Shown one piece after another: positions 1-7,558 of a stretch of DNA of 64,000 nucleotides. Made by a program: the position numbers and the translations under genes. Each line of letters opens with the position of its first letter. Position 1 is the first letter of the stretch. The stretch spans positions 3,682,613 through 3,746,612 of the forward strand of contig NZ_KI632509.1 of assembly GCF_000504245.1 (NCBI RefSeq), written 5' to 3'. The notes beneath the pieces were generated by a model. It saw only the letters and a program-made list of their open reading frames with translations, did no database searches and had not been told where the DNA came from. Source of the DNA: Haloechinothrix halophila YIM 93223. Its GTDB lineage: Bacteria > Actinomycetota > Actinomycetes > Mycobacteriales > Pseudonocardiaceae.

Positions 1-1
1 G

Positions 2-847
2 AGCCACCACAAGATGCGGTTCCTGCTGACCGGCGACATCGTGGACAGCTTCGAGAACCGCAGCGCGGCCGTTCAGCTCGACATGGACGTCACCCCATTC
101 AGCGTGGTGATCGACACGAGCATCGAGCTGCCGACGTCCGGTGCGAGTTTCTACCACGCCACTCAGGCGACGCCGTACAAGTTCGGCACGACAACCAAGA
201 CCCTCAACGAGGTCCAGCTCGACGTGCCGACAGCGTTCTGGCGGTCGGTGTACTCCGGTCACAACCGGGCCGCCGAAGAGATCATGGTCGACCGGTTGGC
301 CAGTCGGCTGCGCAAGGACCCGATGCGGTTCCGCATCGACATGGCAAGCAACGCCGATGCCGTCGAGGTGCTCCGCCAGCTCAAGTCACGCGGCAACTGG
401 GGTCGATCGCTGCCGTCCGGCTGGGCACAAGGCGTCGGCTTCCACACCGAGTACAACGCCCACATCGGATGTCTTGCCGAGATCGACGCGACCAATCCCG
501 ACGCACCACGGGTGATGCGGACGGTCATCGTCGTTGACATGGGCCTGGTGGTGAACCCGGCAGGCGCCGAGGCTCAGTTCCAGGGCAGCGTCATCGACGG
601 CATCGCCACGATCCTGCTGGCGGGCAACCACATCACGAACGGCGCCGTCGTGGAGAGCAGCTACGCCGACTTCACGTGGGCCAAGCAGGCGAGCTCACCG
701 CTCGAGTTCGAGGCGCACTTCCTCAACACCGGCCGGGAAACCGGCGGTGCGGGCGAGTTGGCGGTTCCCGCTGCAGCCGCCGCCGTGGCCAACGCCTACG
801 CACGGGCGACGGGCACCTTCCCTTCCCAATTCCCGATCAACTTCTGA
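2..847 (+). CDS. Molybdopterin-binding oxidoreductase large subunit, C-terminal part (5' end outside window)
   Basis: This is the last 281 residues of a xanthine dehydrogenase/aldehyde oxidase-family large subunit, the type that binds molybdopterin cytosine dinucleotide and pairs with a [2Fe-2S] small subunit (isoquinoline 1-oxidoreductase beta-like). The frame is open back to the window edge, so the ATG at 14 is internal. It aligns along its length with the C-terminal part of the next gene: both contain WRSVYSGHNRAAEE and a terminal GAGE[LI]A[VI]PAAAAAVA block, whose Glu is the family's catalytic base. The two genes are 16 bp apart, so they are tandem paralogues in one operon. The small subunit is not in the window and probably lies upstream. 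The substrate is unknown. Confidence 0.85.
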   Translation, partial: SHHKMRFLLTGDIVDSFENRSAAVQLDMDVTPFSVVIDTSIELPTSGASFYHATQATPYKFGTTTKTLNEVQLDVPTAFWRSVYSGHNRAAEEIMVDRLASRLRKDPMRFRIDMASNADAVEVLRQLKSRGNWGRSLPSGWAQGVGFHTEYNAHIGCLAEIDATNPDAPRVMRTVIVVDMGLVVNPAGAEAQFQGSVIDGIATILLAGNHITNGAVVESSYADFTWAKQASSPLEFEAHFLNTGRETGGAGELAVPAAAAAVANAYARATGTFPSQFPINF

Positions 848-863
848 CCCGGAGGAACCAGGC

Positions 864-3011
864 ATGAGTACTGGTACAAGCGCAGTGGGTCGCCGTCGTT
901 TCATCACGTTCCTCGTCGCCGCGCCCACGCTGACCATCGCGGCCCGCCTCGGCATCGACGTCACCGCTGACGCCCCCGCCATGGCAGCGGGCCGCCCCAC
1001 CACGACGAGCAGCGAACCCACCACGGAGGCCGACCTCGGCACCACGTACGTCCTGCGGGTGACCAGCGATAACCGGATCATCTTCGAATCCCCCAAGGCC
1101 GACGTCGGCCAGGGCATCAGCACCGCGCTGGCGATGCTGATCGCCGAGGACCTGGACGCGCGGCTCACCGACGTGCACTCCGAACTCGCCGACGCCGACA
1201 ACCTGCCCGGCCAGTCCGTCGGCGGGTCCCGCTCGATCCGCGACGCCTACGACCCGGTCAGGGAGATGGCGGCGCAGGCCCGCGCCCGGCTGGTCACGGC
1301 GGCCGCGCGCCGCTGGGGAGTCGCCGCCGACACACTCACCACCCGCGACACCGCCGTGCACGCCCCGGACGGCAGGAGCGAGACCTACGGCGCGCTCGCC
1401 GCCGACGCCGCGAGCGTCACCAGCCCCGATGTCGCCACCACCCCGAAACCGATCAGCGAGCACACCATCATCGGCACCCCGGCCTCGCAGCAGGAAGGCC
1501 GCGCGATCGTCACCGGCGCGATGCGATTCAGCCTGGACGTCGCGGTGGACGGTGCGCTGCCCACCGTCGTCGCCCGGCCGCCGACCATCTACGGCACGGT
1601 CGAGTCCGTCGACGCATCCGACACGGAGGCGATGTCCGGCGTGGTCGCGGTGACCACCATTCCCACCGGCGTCGCCGTCACCGCACGTACCTTCCACGAG
1701 GCACAGCGTGGGCGTGAGGCGCTGCGGGTGACCTGGGGTCCTGGCCCGGTCGACGATGTTTCGGACAGCACCGTCAACGAACGGCTGGCACAAGCCATCC
1801 CGCCGTTCGCCGACCCGCCGCTACTGTCGGACCACGTCGATGGCCGGTTCGAGTTCGCCTTCGTCAACCACGCCCCGATGGAGACCAACGCTGCCACCGC
1901 CGACGTCCGGCCGAACTCCGCCGTCGTCTGGTCGTCCACCAAGGTGCCCAACGGCACCAGGCGCCAGGTCGCCGAGGCGATCGGGCTGCCGGAGGACGCC
2001 GTGACGGTCCACGTCACGCGCGGCGGCGGCTCGTTCGGCCGCCGATTGAGCTCGGAAGCGCAAATCGAGGCCGCACTGGTGTCACAGGCGCTGGGCAGGC
2101 CCGTCAAGGTGATGTGGACCCGCGACGACGACACCCAGCACGGCAGAATGCGCCCGGCGAGCATGCACCGGATGCGCATCACCTACCTCGCGGGCGAGAT
2201 GGTAAGCTTCGAGAACCTCAGCTCCGCGGTGCAACTGGACTTCGGGCTGAGCCCGGTCATCATCGGCATCGACCCCGGTGCGCTGGGCTACCCCTCGATC
2301 GGCTCCGCGTTCTTCGCACTCACCCAGCACACGCCGTACGCGCTGGGCACGGAGACCAAGGAGCTGAACGAGGTGCCCTTCGAGTTCCCCACCGCGACCT
2401 GGCGTTCGGTGTACTCCGGGCACAACCGGGCCGCCGAGGAGCTGATGATGGACCGGCTGGCGAGCAAGCTGGGCAAAGACCCGCTCGGGTTGCGGATTGC
2501 GCTGGCCAACGACCAGCCGGCCAAAGCGCTGCTGCGACGCCTGCGCTCCGAAAGCGCGTGGGGCACCGCCCTGCCCGCGGGCTGGGCGCAGGGCATCGGC
2601 TACCACGAGGAGTACGACGGCAGGGCGGGCTGCGTCGTGACGATCGACGCGACCGATCCCGCCGCTCCCCGGGTCACGTCCGCGCTGGTGGCGGCGGACA
2701 TGGGCATCCCGGTCAACCCGATGGGTCTGGAAGCGCAGTTCATGGGCAGCGTCATGGACGGCATCGCGAGCATCCTGCGTGCGGGCAACCACATCGACTC
2801 GGGGAGTGTGCGGGAGTCCAGCTTCGCCGACTTCCTGTGGCCTCGGCAGCGGCACGCGCCGACGAACTTCCGGCTCGTGCTCATGCCGACGACCGGGACG
2901 AGCATCGCCGGTGCGGGCGAGATCGCGATTCCCGCTGCAGCTGCCGCCGTGGCGAGCGCCTACGGACGCGCGACCGGCACTCAGCCGTGGCGGTTCCCGC
3001 TCAATTTCTAG
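864..3011 (+). CDS. Tat-exported molybdopterin-binding oxidoreductase large subunit
   Basis: This is a 715-residue xanthine dehydrogenase/aldehyde oxidase-family large subunit. I chose the ATG at 864 because GGAGG lies 8 bases upstream and the protein then begins with a twin-arginine signal (VGRRRFITFLVAAP), suggesting export with cofactor bound; the frame is open further upstream to 747. Visible family blocks are GGGSFGRRL, the PVKVMWTRDDD segment, WRSVYSGHNRAAEE and the C-terminal AGAGEIAIP with the catalytic Glu. It is a full-length paralogue of the truncated gene before it. Followed by a strong stem-loop at 3068-3103. Substrate cannot be told; family members hydroxylate N-heterocycles or aldehydes. 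Confidence 0.87.
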   Translation: MSTGTSAVGRRRFITFLVAAPTLTIAARLGIDVTADAPAMAAGRPTTTSSEPTTEADLGTTYVLRVTSDNRIIFESPKADVGQGISTALAMLIAEDLDARLTDVHSELADADNLPGQSVGGSRSIRDAYDPVREMAAQARARLVTAAARRWGVAADTLTTRDTAVHAPDGRSETYGALAADAASVTSPDVATTPKPISEHTIIGTPASQQEGRAIVTGAMRFSLDVAVDGALPTVVARPPTIYGTVESVDASDTEAMSGVVAVTTIPTGVAVTARTFHEAQRGREALRVTWGPGPVDDVSDSTVNERLAQAIPPFADPPLLSDHVDGRFEFAFVNHAPMETNAATADVRPNSAVVWSSTKVPNGTRRQVAEAIGLPEDAVTVHVTRGGGSFGRRLSSEAQIEAALVSQALGRPVKVMWTRDDDTQHGRMRPASMHRMRITYLAGEMVSFENLSSAVQLDFGLSPVIIGIDPGALGYPSIGSAFFALTQHTPYALGTETKELNEVPFEFPTATWRSVYSGHNRAAEELMMDRLASKLGKDPLGLRIALANDQPAKALLRRLRSESAWGTALPAGWAQGIGYHEEYDGRAGCVVTIDATDPAAPRVTSALVAADMGIPVNPMGLEAQFMGSVMDGIASILRAGNHIDSGSVRESSFADFLWPRQRHAPTNFRLVLMPTTGTSIAGAGEIAIPAAAAAVASAYGRATGTQPWRFPLNF

Positions 3012-3067
3012 GGGATCGGCCTCGGAGGGCGCGGGACGGCTGGAGTCCGGTCTCCGCCACGCCAGAT

Positions 3068-3103
3068 CGGGTCGGGGGCGTCAGCGACGACGCCCCCGAC
3101 CCG
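3068..3103. terminator. Strong stem-loop terminator between convergent genes
   Basis: A perfect 15-bp inverted repeat (3068-3082 and 3089-3103, loop AGCGAC) lies 57 bp after the oxidoreductase stop codon. It has no U-tract, as usual for actinomycete terminators. It overlaps the last codons of the small gene on the other strand, so it could serve both directions. Confidence 0.7.
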
Positions 3104-3248
3104 GCACCTGAACAACCGCGTCCGTACCGCCCTGCCTGGCGTGCTCGCGTCGACGTAGCTCACCGAGCCAGCAGGCGAGTAGCCACCACACGGTGCCGAC
3201 TACGGTCGCCGCGAGTGGGGCCAGCGCGAGGGTCTCGGACACGGACAT
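3081..3248 (-). CDS. Predicted small single-span membrane protein (55 aa)
   Basis: An open frame too short for ordinary gene calling starts at ATG 3248 and ends in TGA at 3081. It would encode a short polar N-terminus (MSVSETL), one hydrophobic segment of about 20 residues (ALAPLAATVVGTVWWLLACWL) and a basic Arg-rich C-terminal tail, the standard layout of a small inner-membrane protein with a cytoplasmic tail. The ribosome site is weak (GGGGC). It is convergent with the oxidoreductase and divergent from the LuxR-type gene. No family recognised. The last codons form part of the terminator stem, which lowers confidence. Confidence 0.4.
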   Translation of the reverse strand: MSVSETLALAPLAATVVGTVWWLLACWLGELRRREHARQGGTDAVVQVPGRGRRR

Positions 3249-3345
3249 GCCCCGAGAATGCCCCGGGACGACCGAGAAAACTTCCGGATTAACCCGTAAC
3301 TCGCTACGTATCTACTCGTTGTCCTTTCTGGAGTTAGTCTGCCCG

Positions 3346-3363
3346 ATAGGCCATTTGGCCTAT
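3346..3363. promoter_or_regulatory. Palindromic operator candidate upstream of LuxR-type regulator
   Basis: ATAGGCCA-TT-TGGCCTAT is a perfect 8-bp inverted repeat with a 2-bp centre, 38 bp upstream of the start codon at 3401. Size and symmetry suit a dimeric regulator such as a LuxR-type helix-turn-helix protein, so autoregulation is a reasonable guess. Confidence 0.45.
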
Positions 3364-3400
3364 TGACCTGGTCAGATTCGCGGCTTAACTTTTCGGCACC

Positions 3401-5770
3401 ATGGTGCGAAGGATCCCCGACCCGCGACCGCGGTCTTCGTCTCTTCCCGTCGAAGCTGCCAGCTTCGTCGGGCGGCGCCATGAACTCGCCAAGATCCGCA
3501 CCATGCTGGGCAACAATCGGCCGGTGACGCTGCTCGGCGTCGGCGGCGTCGGCAAGACGCGGCTGGCACTGCGCGCAGCCCACGACCTGCACCGGGCGTT
3601 CCATGACGGTGTCTATGTCGTCGACCTCGCTGGGCTGTCGGACACCAGGCTGCTCGCACAGACCGCCGTCGCCGCGCTCGACCTGCGCGACGACTCCCCG
3701 CTGCAGCCGACCGAGCGACTGGTCGAACAGCTGGCCGATCGGCAGCTGCTGATCGTGCTGGACAACTGCGAGCACCTGATCGACGACTGCGCCGCGCTCG
3801 TCGACGCCATCCTCAGTAGCTGCCCCGACGTCAGGGTGCTGGCGACCAGCCGCACCGCGTTGCAGATTGAGGCGGAGTGCACGCTGCCGGTGCCCCCACT
3901 GTCCGTGCCAGCGGACGATCTCTCGCCCGAGGCGCTGCTGGCATCGGACGCCGTGCAGCTGTTCACCGCCCGCGCGACGGCCTGCTACCCCGACTTCGAG
4001 TTGACCGAGGGCAACGCCGCCGTCGTCGCCGAGCTGTGCCGCCGTCTGGACGGTATCCCGCTCGCGCTAGAACTCGCCGCGGTGCGCATCCGCTCGCTGT
4101 CGGTAGCGCAGATCCTGGACGGCCTGTCCGACAGGTACCGGCTGCTCACCCAGGGCAGCAGGACCGCGCTGCCCCGGCAGCGCACGCTGCGCTCGCTGAT
4201 GGATTGGAGCTATGACCTGCTCACCGAGGACGCCCAGCTGATGTGGGCGCGGATCTCGGTGTTCGCCGGCAGCTTCGAGCTGGACGCGGCTGAAGGCATC
4301 TGCACGGACGATGCGCTGCCGCGCGAGGACGTTCTCTACCTGCTCGCCGAACTGGTCGACAAGTCGGTGCTGCTGCGCGACGAGCGGGACGGGCAGGCGC
4401 GCTACCAACTGCTGGAGACGATCAAGGAGTACGGCCTGAACCGGCTGCGTACCGCCGGTGAGCTGGCCACACTGCGGCGGCGGCACCGGGACTGGTACGC
4501 CGGGCTCACCGCGAAGTCGCTCGCCCAGCTGGAAGACGGTGAGCAGGTCGAGGCCTACCACCGGCTACGCGCTGAGCAGGCCAACCTGCGCGCCGCGTTC
4601 GACCTGTGCACGACATCGGCCGAGCACGCGCGTATCGGCCTGCGCATGGCCGCCGACCTGCGACATTTCTGGGTCATGTCCGGTACGTTCAGCGAGGGCA
4701 GGCGCTGGCTGCGCGAGCTGCTGGCACTAGCACCCGATGCGCCGGAGGCCGTCGGTGCGCTCACCGCGGTCAGCAAACTCACGGTGCTGCAGGCAGACGT
4801 CGCCGAGGGACGCCGACTGCTCGCGCAAGCACGCGTGCTGGCGACGTCGACCGGTCAGGAGGCGTGGCTCGCCGAGATCACCCACAACGAGGGCATCGCC
4901 TCGCTGTTCCACGGCGACCCCGCTACCGCGCTGACTCACTTCACCGACTCCTACGACGCGCACAAGAAGGCGGGCAACGACTTCGGAATCATGTTCGCGC
5001 TGATCCAGTCGGCCGCTGCCCGCTCGCTGCTCGGCGAGACCAGCTATGCGCTGGAGCTGTGCGAGGAATGTCTTGAGATCAGCGAGCGACACGGCGACCG
5101 CTGGTGCGCCGCACTGGCCATGTGGACGCAAGCGCTGCTGCGGTGGCACTGGAACGAGGCGGAACGCGCCGAGGCGCTGGCGGCCGAGACGCTGGCCATC
5201 AAGGAGGCATTCGACGACCGGCTCGGCATGGCCATGGCGATGGAGCTGATCGCCTGGGTCACCGAGAAGCGCGGTCAGCACGCCCGCGCGGCCACGCTGC
5301 TCGGCGCCGTGCAGTCCGCGATGCGCTCGGTCGGCGCGCCTTCACTGTTCAAGCACCTTGAGCGGGGCCACGCCGTATGCGAGGAACGGACCAGGGCAGC
5401 ACTCGGCGAGACCTGGCAGACCCACGTCGACAAGGGTGCCGCGATGGACATCGACAGCGCGCTCTCGCTGGCGCTGCGACGCACCGCCAAACCAATCGTG
5501 GCGCACCATGCCGACCGACCGGATGACGACCTGACCAGCAGGGAGCGGGAAATCGCCCAGCTCGTCGCGCAAGGATTGTCCAACCGCGACATCGCGGCCA
5601 GCCTGGTGATCTCGCCGCGCACGGCGGAGAAGCACGTCGAGAAGATCCTGACCAAGCTGGGTCTCAGCTCCCGCACCCAGATCGGCGTCTGGTTCGCGAC
5701 CGGGCACCAGGACGACCCCGCTCCCCCGCACTCCCGGTTCCACGACAGGCACCAGGCACTCGGAGCGTGA
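3401..5770 (+). CDS. LuxR-family regulator with NB-ARC-type ATPase and TPR region
   Basis: This is a 789-residue transcriptional regulator. The N-terminal part is a P-loop signalling ATPase: Walker A GVGGVGKT near residue 47 and Walker B LLIVLDNCEH near residue 120. The middle (about 380-680) is helical and repeat-like, as in the TPR-type sensor regions of this class. The C-terminal 65 residues are a LuxR/GerE helix-turn-helix (SREREIAQLVAQGLSNRDIAASLVISPRTAEKHVEKI). It follows the molybdo-oxidoreductase genes on the same strand, but a terminator and a reverse-strand small gene lie between, so a functional link is only possible. The effector is unknown. Confidence 0.88.
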   Translation: MVRRIPDPRPRSSSLPVEAASFVGRRHELAKIRTMLGNNRPVTLLGVGGVGKTRLALRAAHDLHRAFHDGVYVVDLAGLSDTRLLAQTAVAALDLRDDSPLQPTERLVEQLADRQLLIVLDNCEHLIDDCAALVDAILSSCPDVRVLATSRTALQIEAECTLPVPPLSVPADDLSPEALLASDAVQLFTARATACYPDFELTEGNAAVVAELCRRLDGIPLALELAAVRIRSLSVAQILDGLSDRYRLLTQGSRTALPRQRTLRSLMDWSYDLLTEDAQLMWARISVFAGSFELDAAEGICTDDALPREDVLYLLAELVDKSVLLRDERDGQARYQLLETIKEYGLNRLRTAGELATLRRRHRDWYAGLTAKSLAQLEDGEQVEAYHRLRAEQANLRAAFDLCTTSAEHARIGLRMAADLRHFWVMSGTFSEGRRWLRELLALAPDAPEAVGALTAVSKLTVLQADVAEGRRLLAQARVLATSTGQEAWLAEITHNEGIASLFHGDPATALTHFTDSYDAHKKAGNDFGIMFALIQSAAARSLLGETSYALELCEECLEISERHGDRWCAALAMWTQALLRWHWNEAERAEALAAETLAIKEAFDDRLGMAMAMELIAWVTEKRGQHARAATLLGAVQSAMRSVGAPSLFKHLERGHAVCEERTRAALGETWQTHVDKGAAMDIDSALSLALRRTAKPIVAHHADRPDDDLTSREREIAQLVAQGLSNRDIAASLVISPRTAEKHVEKILTKLGLSSRTQIGVWFATGHQDDPAPPHSRFHDRHQALGA

Positions 5771-5787
5771 GCTGGACGTCCACCGCA

Positions 5788-5826
5788 GTGTGGCAATGAG
5801 GGTCCCCCACTCCCCCATTGCCACAC
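5788..5826. terminator. Bidirectional stem-loop between convergent genes
   Basis: An 11-bp perfect inverted repeat (GTGTGGCAATG at 5788-5798, CATTGCCACAC at 5816-5826) encloses a 17-base C-rich loop. It sits 17 bp after the LuxR-type gene and about 120 bp beyond the end of the convergent MFS gene, so it can terminate either transcript. Confidence 0.6.
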
Positions 5827-5946
5827 GTGGGCCGCGCCGGTGGGAAGCACCACAGGGCCCGCCCGTGCGATGCGGCGAGCACATCACCGCAGAACGACGT
5901 TACGTGCGCGGAGGCGTGGCGACTACCTACGGAAGTCGTGAATCGG

Positions 5947-7350
5947 TTATCGGCACCCTGTCGGGGCGCACTCCCGCGTCGCCAGGGGCGTGTCCCAGGT
6001 CCTGCGGCGCAGCCGCACCGGCACGTCCTCCCCGCGCGACTCAGCGGCGAACACGGCGGCGCGGGTGCGGCGGTACCAGACGGCCATCCGCCACGCCCCG
6101 ATCAGCAGCATGATCACCAGCGCGGACAGCGCGATCCGGAAGTTGCCGTCAGAGAGCTGCAACAGCACGCCGACCAGCAGCGAGGCGATCGTGGTCGCGA
6201 CGAAGCCGCCGACGTTGACGACACCGGTGGCGGTGCCGACCCGCCACAGCGGGTTATAGTCGCGGGCGAGGGCGAAGCCGACCGTCGAGACCGGACCACC
6301 GAGCGAGAGCAACGCGAACGCCACGAACAGCACCCCGAGCGGCAGCGTGCCCTGCCAGCCGAGCACCACCGCCCACACCAGCACTGCGGTCACGAGGTAA
6401 CCGATGACCAGGGGCATCCGCCGCTCCCTGTGGCTGGAGGTCACCGCGCCGAGCAGGGGGCCAGTGAGCATCGCGCCGATGACCAGGACCATCAGCACGC
6501 TGCTCGCGGTCGTTGGTGAGTACCCCTGGCCCTGCACCAGGAACGGCATGCCCCACAGCAGGCCAAGGGTGGTGGGGGCGAACATCGTGGCGAAGTGCGT
6601 CCAGAAGCCGAGCCTCGTGCCCGGCACTCGCCATGCCGCCACCACCTGCGCGCCGACCTCGCGGGCGGAGGTGTGCCGTGGCTTCTCCCGCACGCTGCCT
6701 TCCGGGACGTCACGCACCGCGAACCGCACCAGGAACACCACCAGCGCCGTCACGATGCCCGCGCCGAGGAACGTCGGCAGCCAGCCGGGACCGGCGAGCA
6801 GCAGGGTGAGCGGGACGGTGGCGGCGAGGGCGCCGACGAACCCGAGTGCGCTGGTCAGCGTGGTGACGATGGTGTACTGCCTGATCGGGAAGTGGTTCGC
6901 GGCCAGCCGCAGGACCGAAACGAAGGTGAGCGCGTCACCGAGGCCAAGCACACCGCGCGCGGCGAGACCGAGCCAGTACGTCTCAGCGAGGGCGAGCATC
7001 AGCTGGCCCGCCGCGAGCAGGATGAGCGCGATGGTGAGGACCCGGCGGGGGCCGTACCGATCGACCAGAATGCCGGTGGGGATCTGCATCGAGGCGTAGA
7101 CGCCGATCTGCAGCACCGTGAAGGTGCTGAGCGCTGCGGCGCCGACGCCGAACCGATCAGCGGCCTCCAGCCCGGCGACGCCGAACGACGTCCGGTGGAA
7201 CACCGCGAGCACGTAGACGACGGCGCCGGTGAGCCAGACGATCCAGGAGCGCAGCGACGCGGACCGCACCGGACCAGGCTGTGTCGGGATGGACTTCGGC
7301 GAGGGCGACTGTGGCGAGGCGGACGGCGACGAGCTGGGCGACGTCGGCAC
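5947..7350 (-). CDS. MFS transporter
   Basis: A 467-residue major facilitator superfamily permease. About 12 hydrophobic segments are visible from residue 33 on. The MFS A-like loop motif between helices 2 and 3 is seen as GILVDRYGPRRVL, and ARGVLGLGDALTF matches helix 4 of drug/proton antiporter-like members. The first 30 residues are Pro/Ser-rich and of low complexity, so the true start may lie a little downstream. It stands alone between two convergent/tandem neighbours. Substrate cannot be predicted. Confidence 0.85.
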   Translation of the reverse strand: MPTSPSSSPSASPQSPSPKSIPTQPGPVRSASLRSWIVWLTGAVVYVLAVFHRTSFGVAGLEAADRFGVGAAALSTFTVLQIGVYASMQIPTGILVDRYGPRRVLTIALILLAAGQLMLALAETYWLGLAARGVLGLGDALTFVSVLRLAANHFPIRQYTIVTTLTSALGFVGALAATVPLTLLLAGPGWLPTFLGAGIVTALVVFLVRFAVRDVPEGSVREKPRHTSAREVGAQVVAAWRVPGTRLGFWTHFATMFAPTTLGLLWGMPFLVQGQGYSPTTASSVLMVLVIGAMLTGPLLGAVTSSHRERRMPLVIGYLVTAVLVWAVVLGWQGTLPLGVLFVAFALLSLGGPVSTVGFALARDYNPLWRVGTATGVVNVGGFVATTIASLLVGVLLQLSDGNFRIALSALVIMLLIGAWRMAVWYRRTRAAVFAAESRGEDVPVRLRRRTWDTPLATRECAPTGCR

Positions 7351-7498
7351 GGATCTCCTTCACGGGGCGGCGGGCGAACACGAACTCACGGCGCGGCCGG
7401 AGGCAGAGCGCAGAACGGTACCCCCGTACCACTACGTATATCGCCCCGTGACCTCGAATCCATACCACGTCCCGCCGTGGGATCGACCACACCGTCGA

Positions 7499-7558
7499 GA
7501 ACGTCGCACACAGCGTCCTGAACGCAGGACACAGCGTCCCGAACGCAGGACACGATCT
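7499..7558. repeat. Family A 21-bp-period intergenic repeat array (locus 1)
   Basis: Three units begin at 7499, 7520 and 7541, exactly 21 bp apart, each starting with GAACG; the last two share the core GAACGCAGGACAC. The array abuts the stop codon of the permease gene at 7558. The same unit recurs at 11,267-11,350, 41,762-41,887 and 50,461-50,523. Confidence 0.75.
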
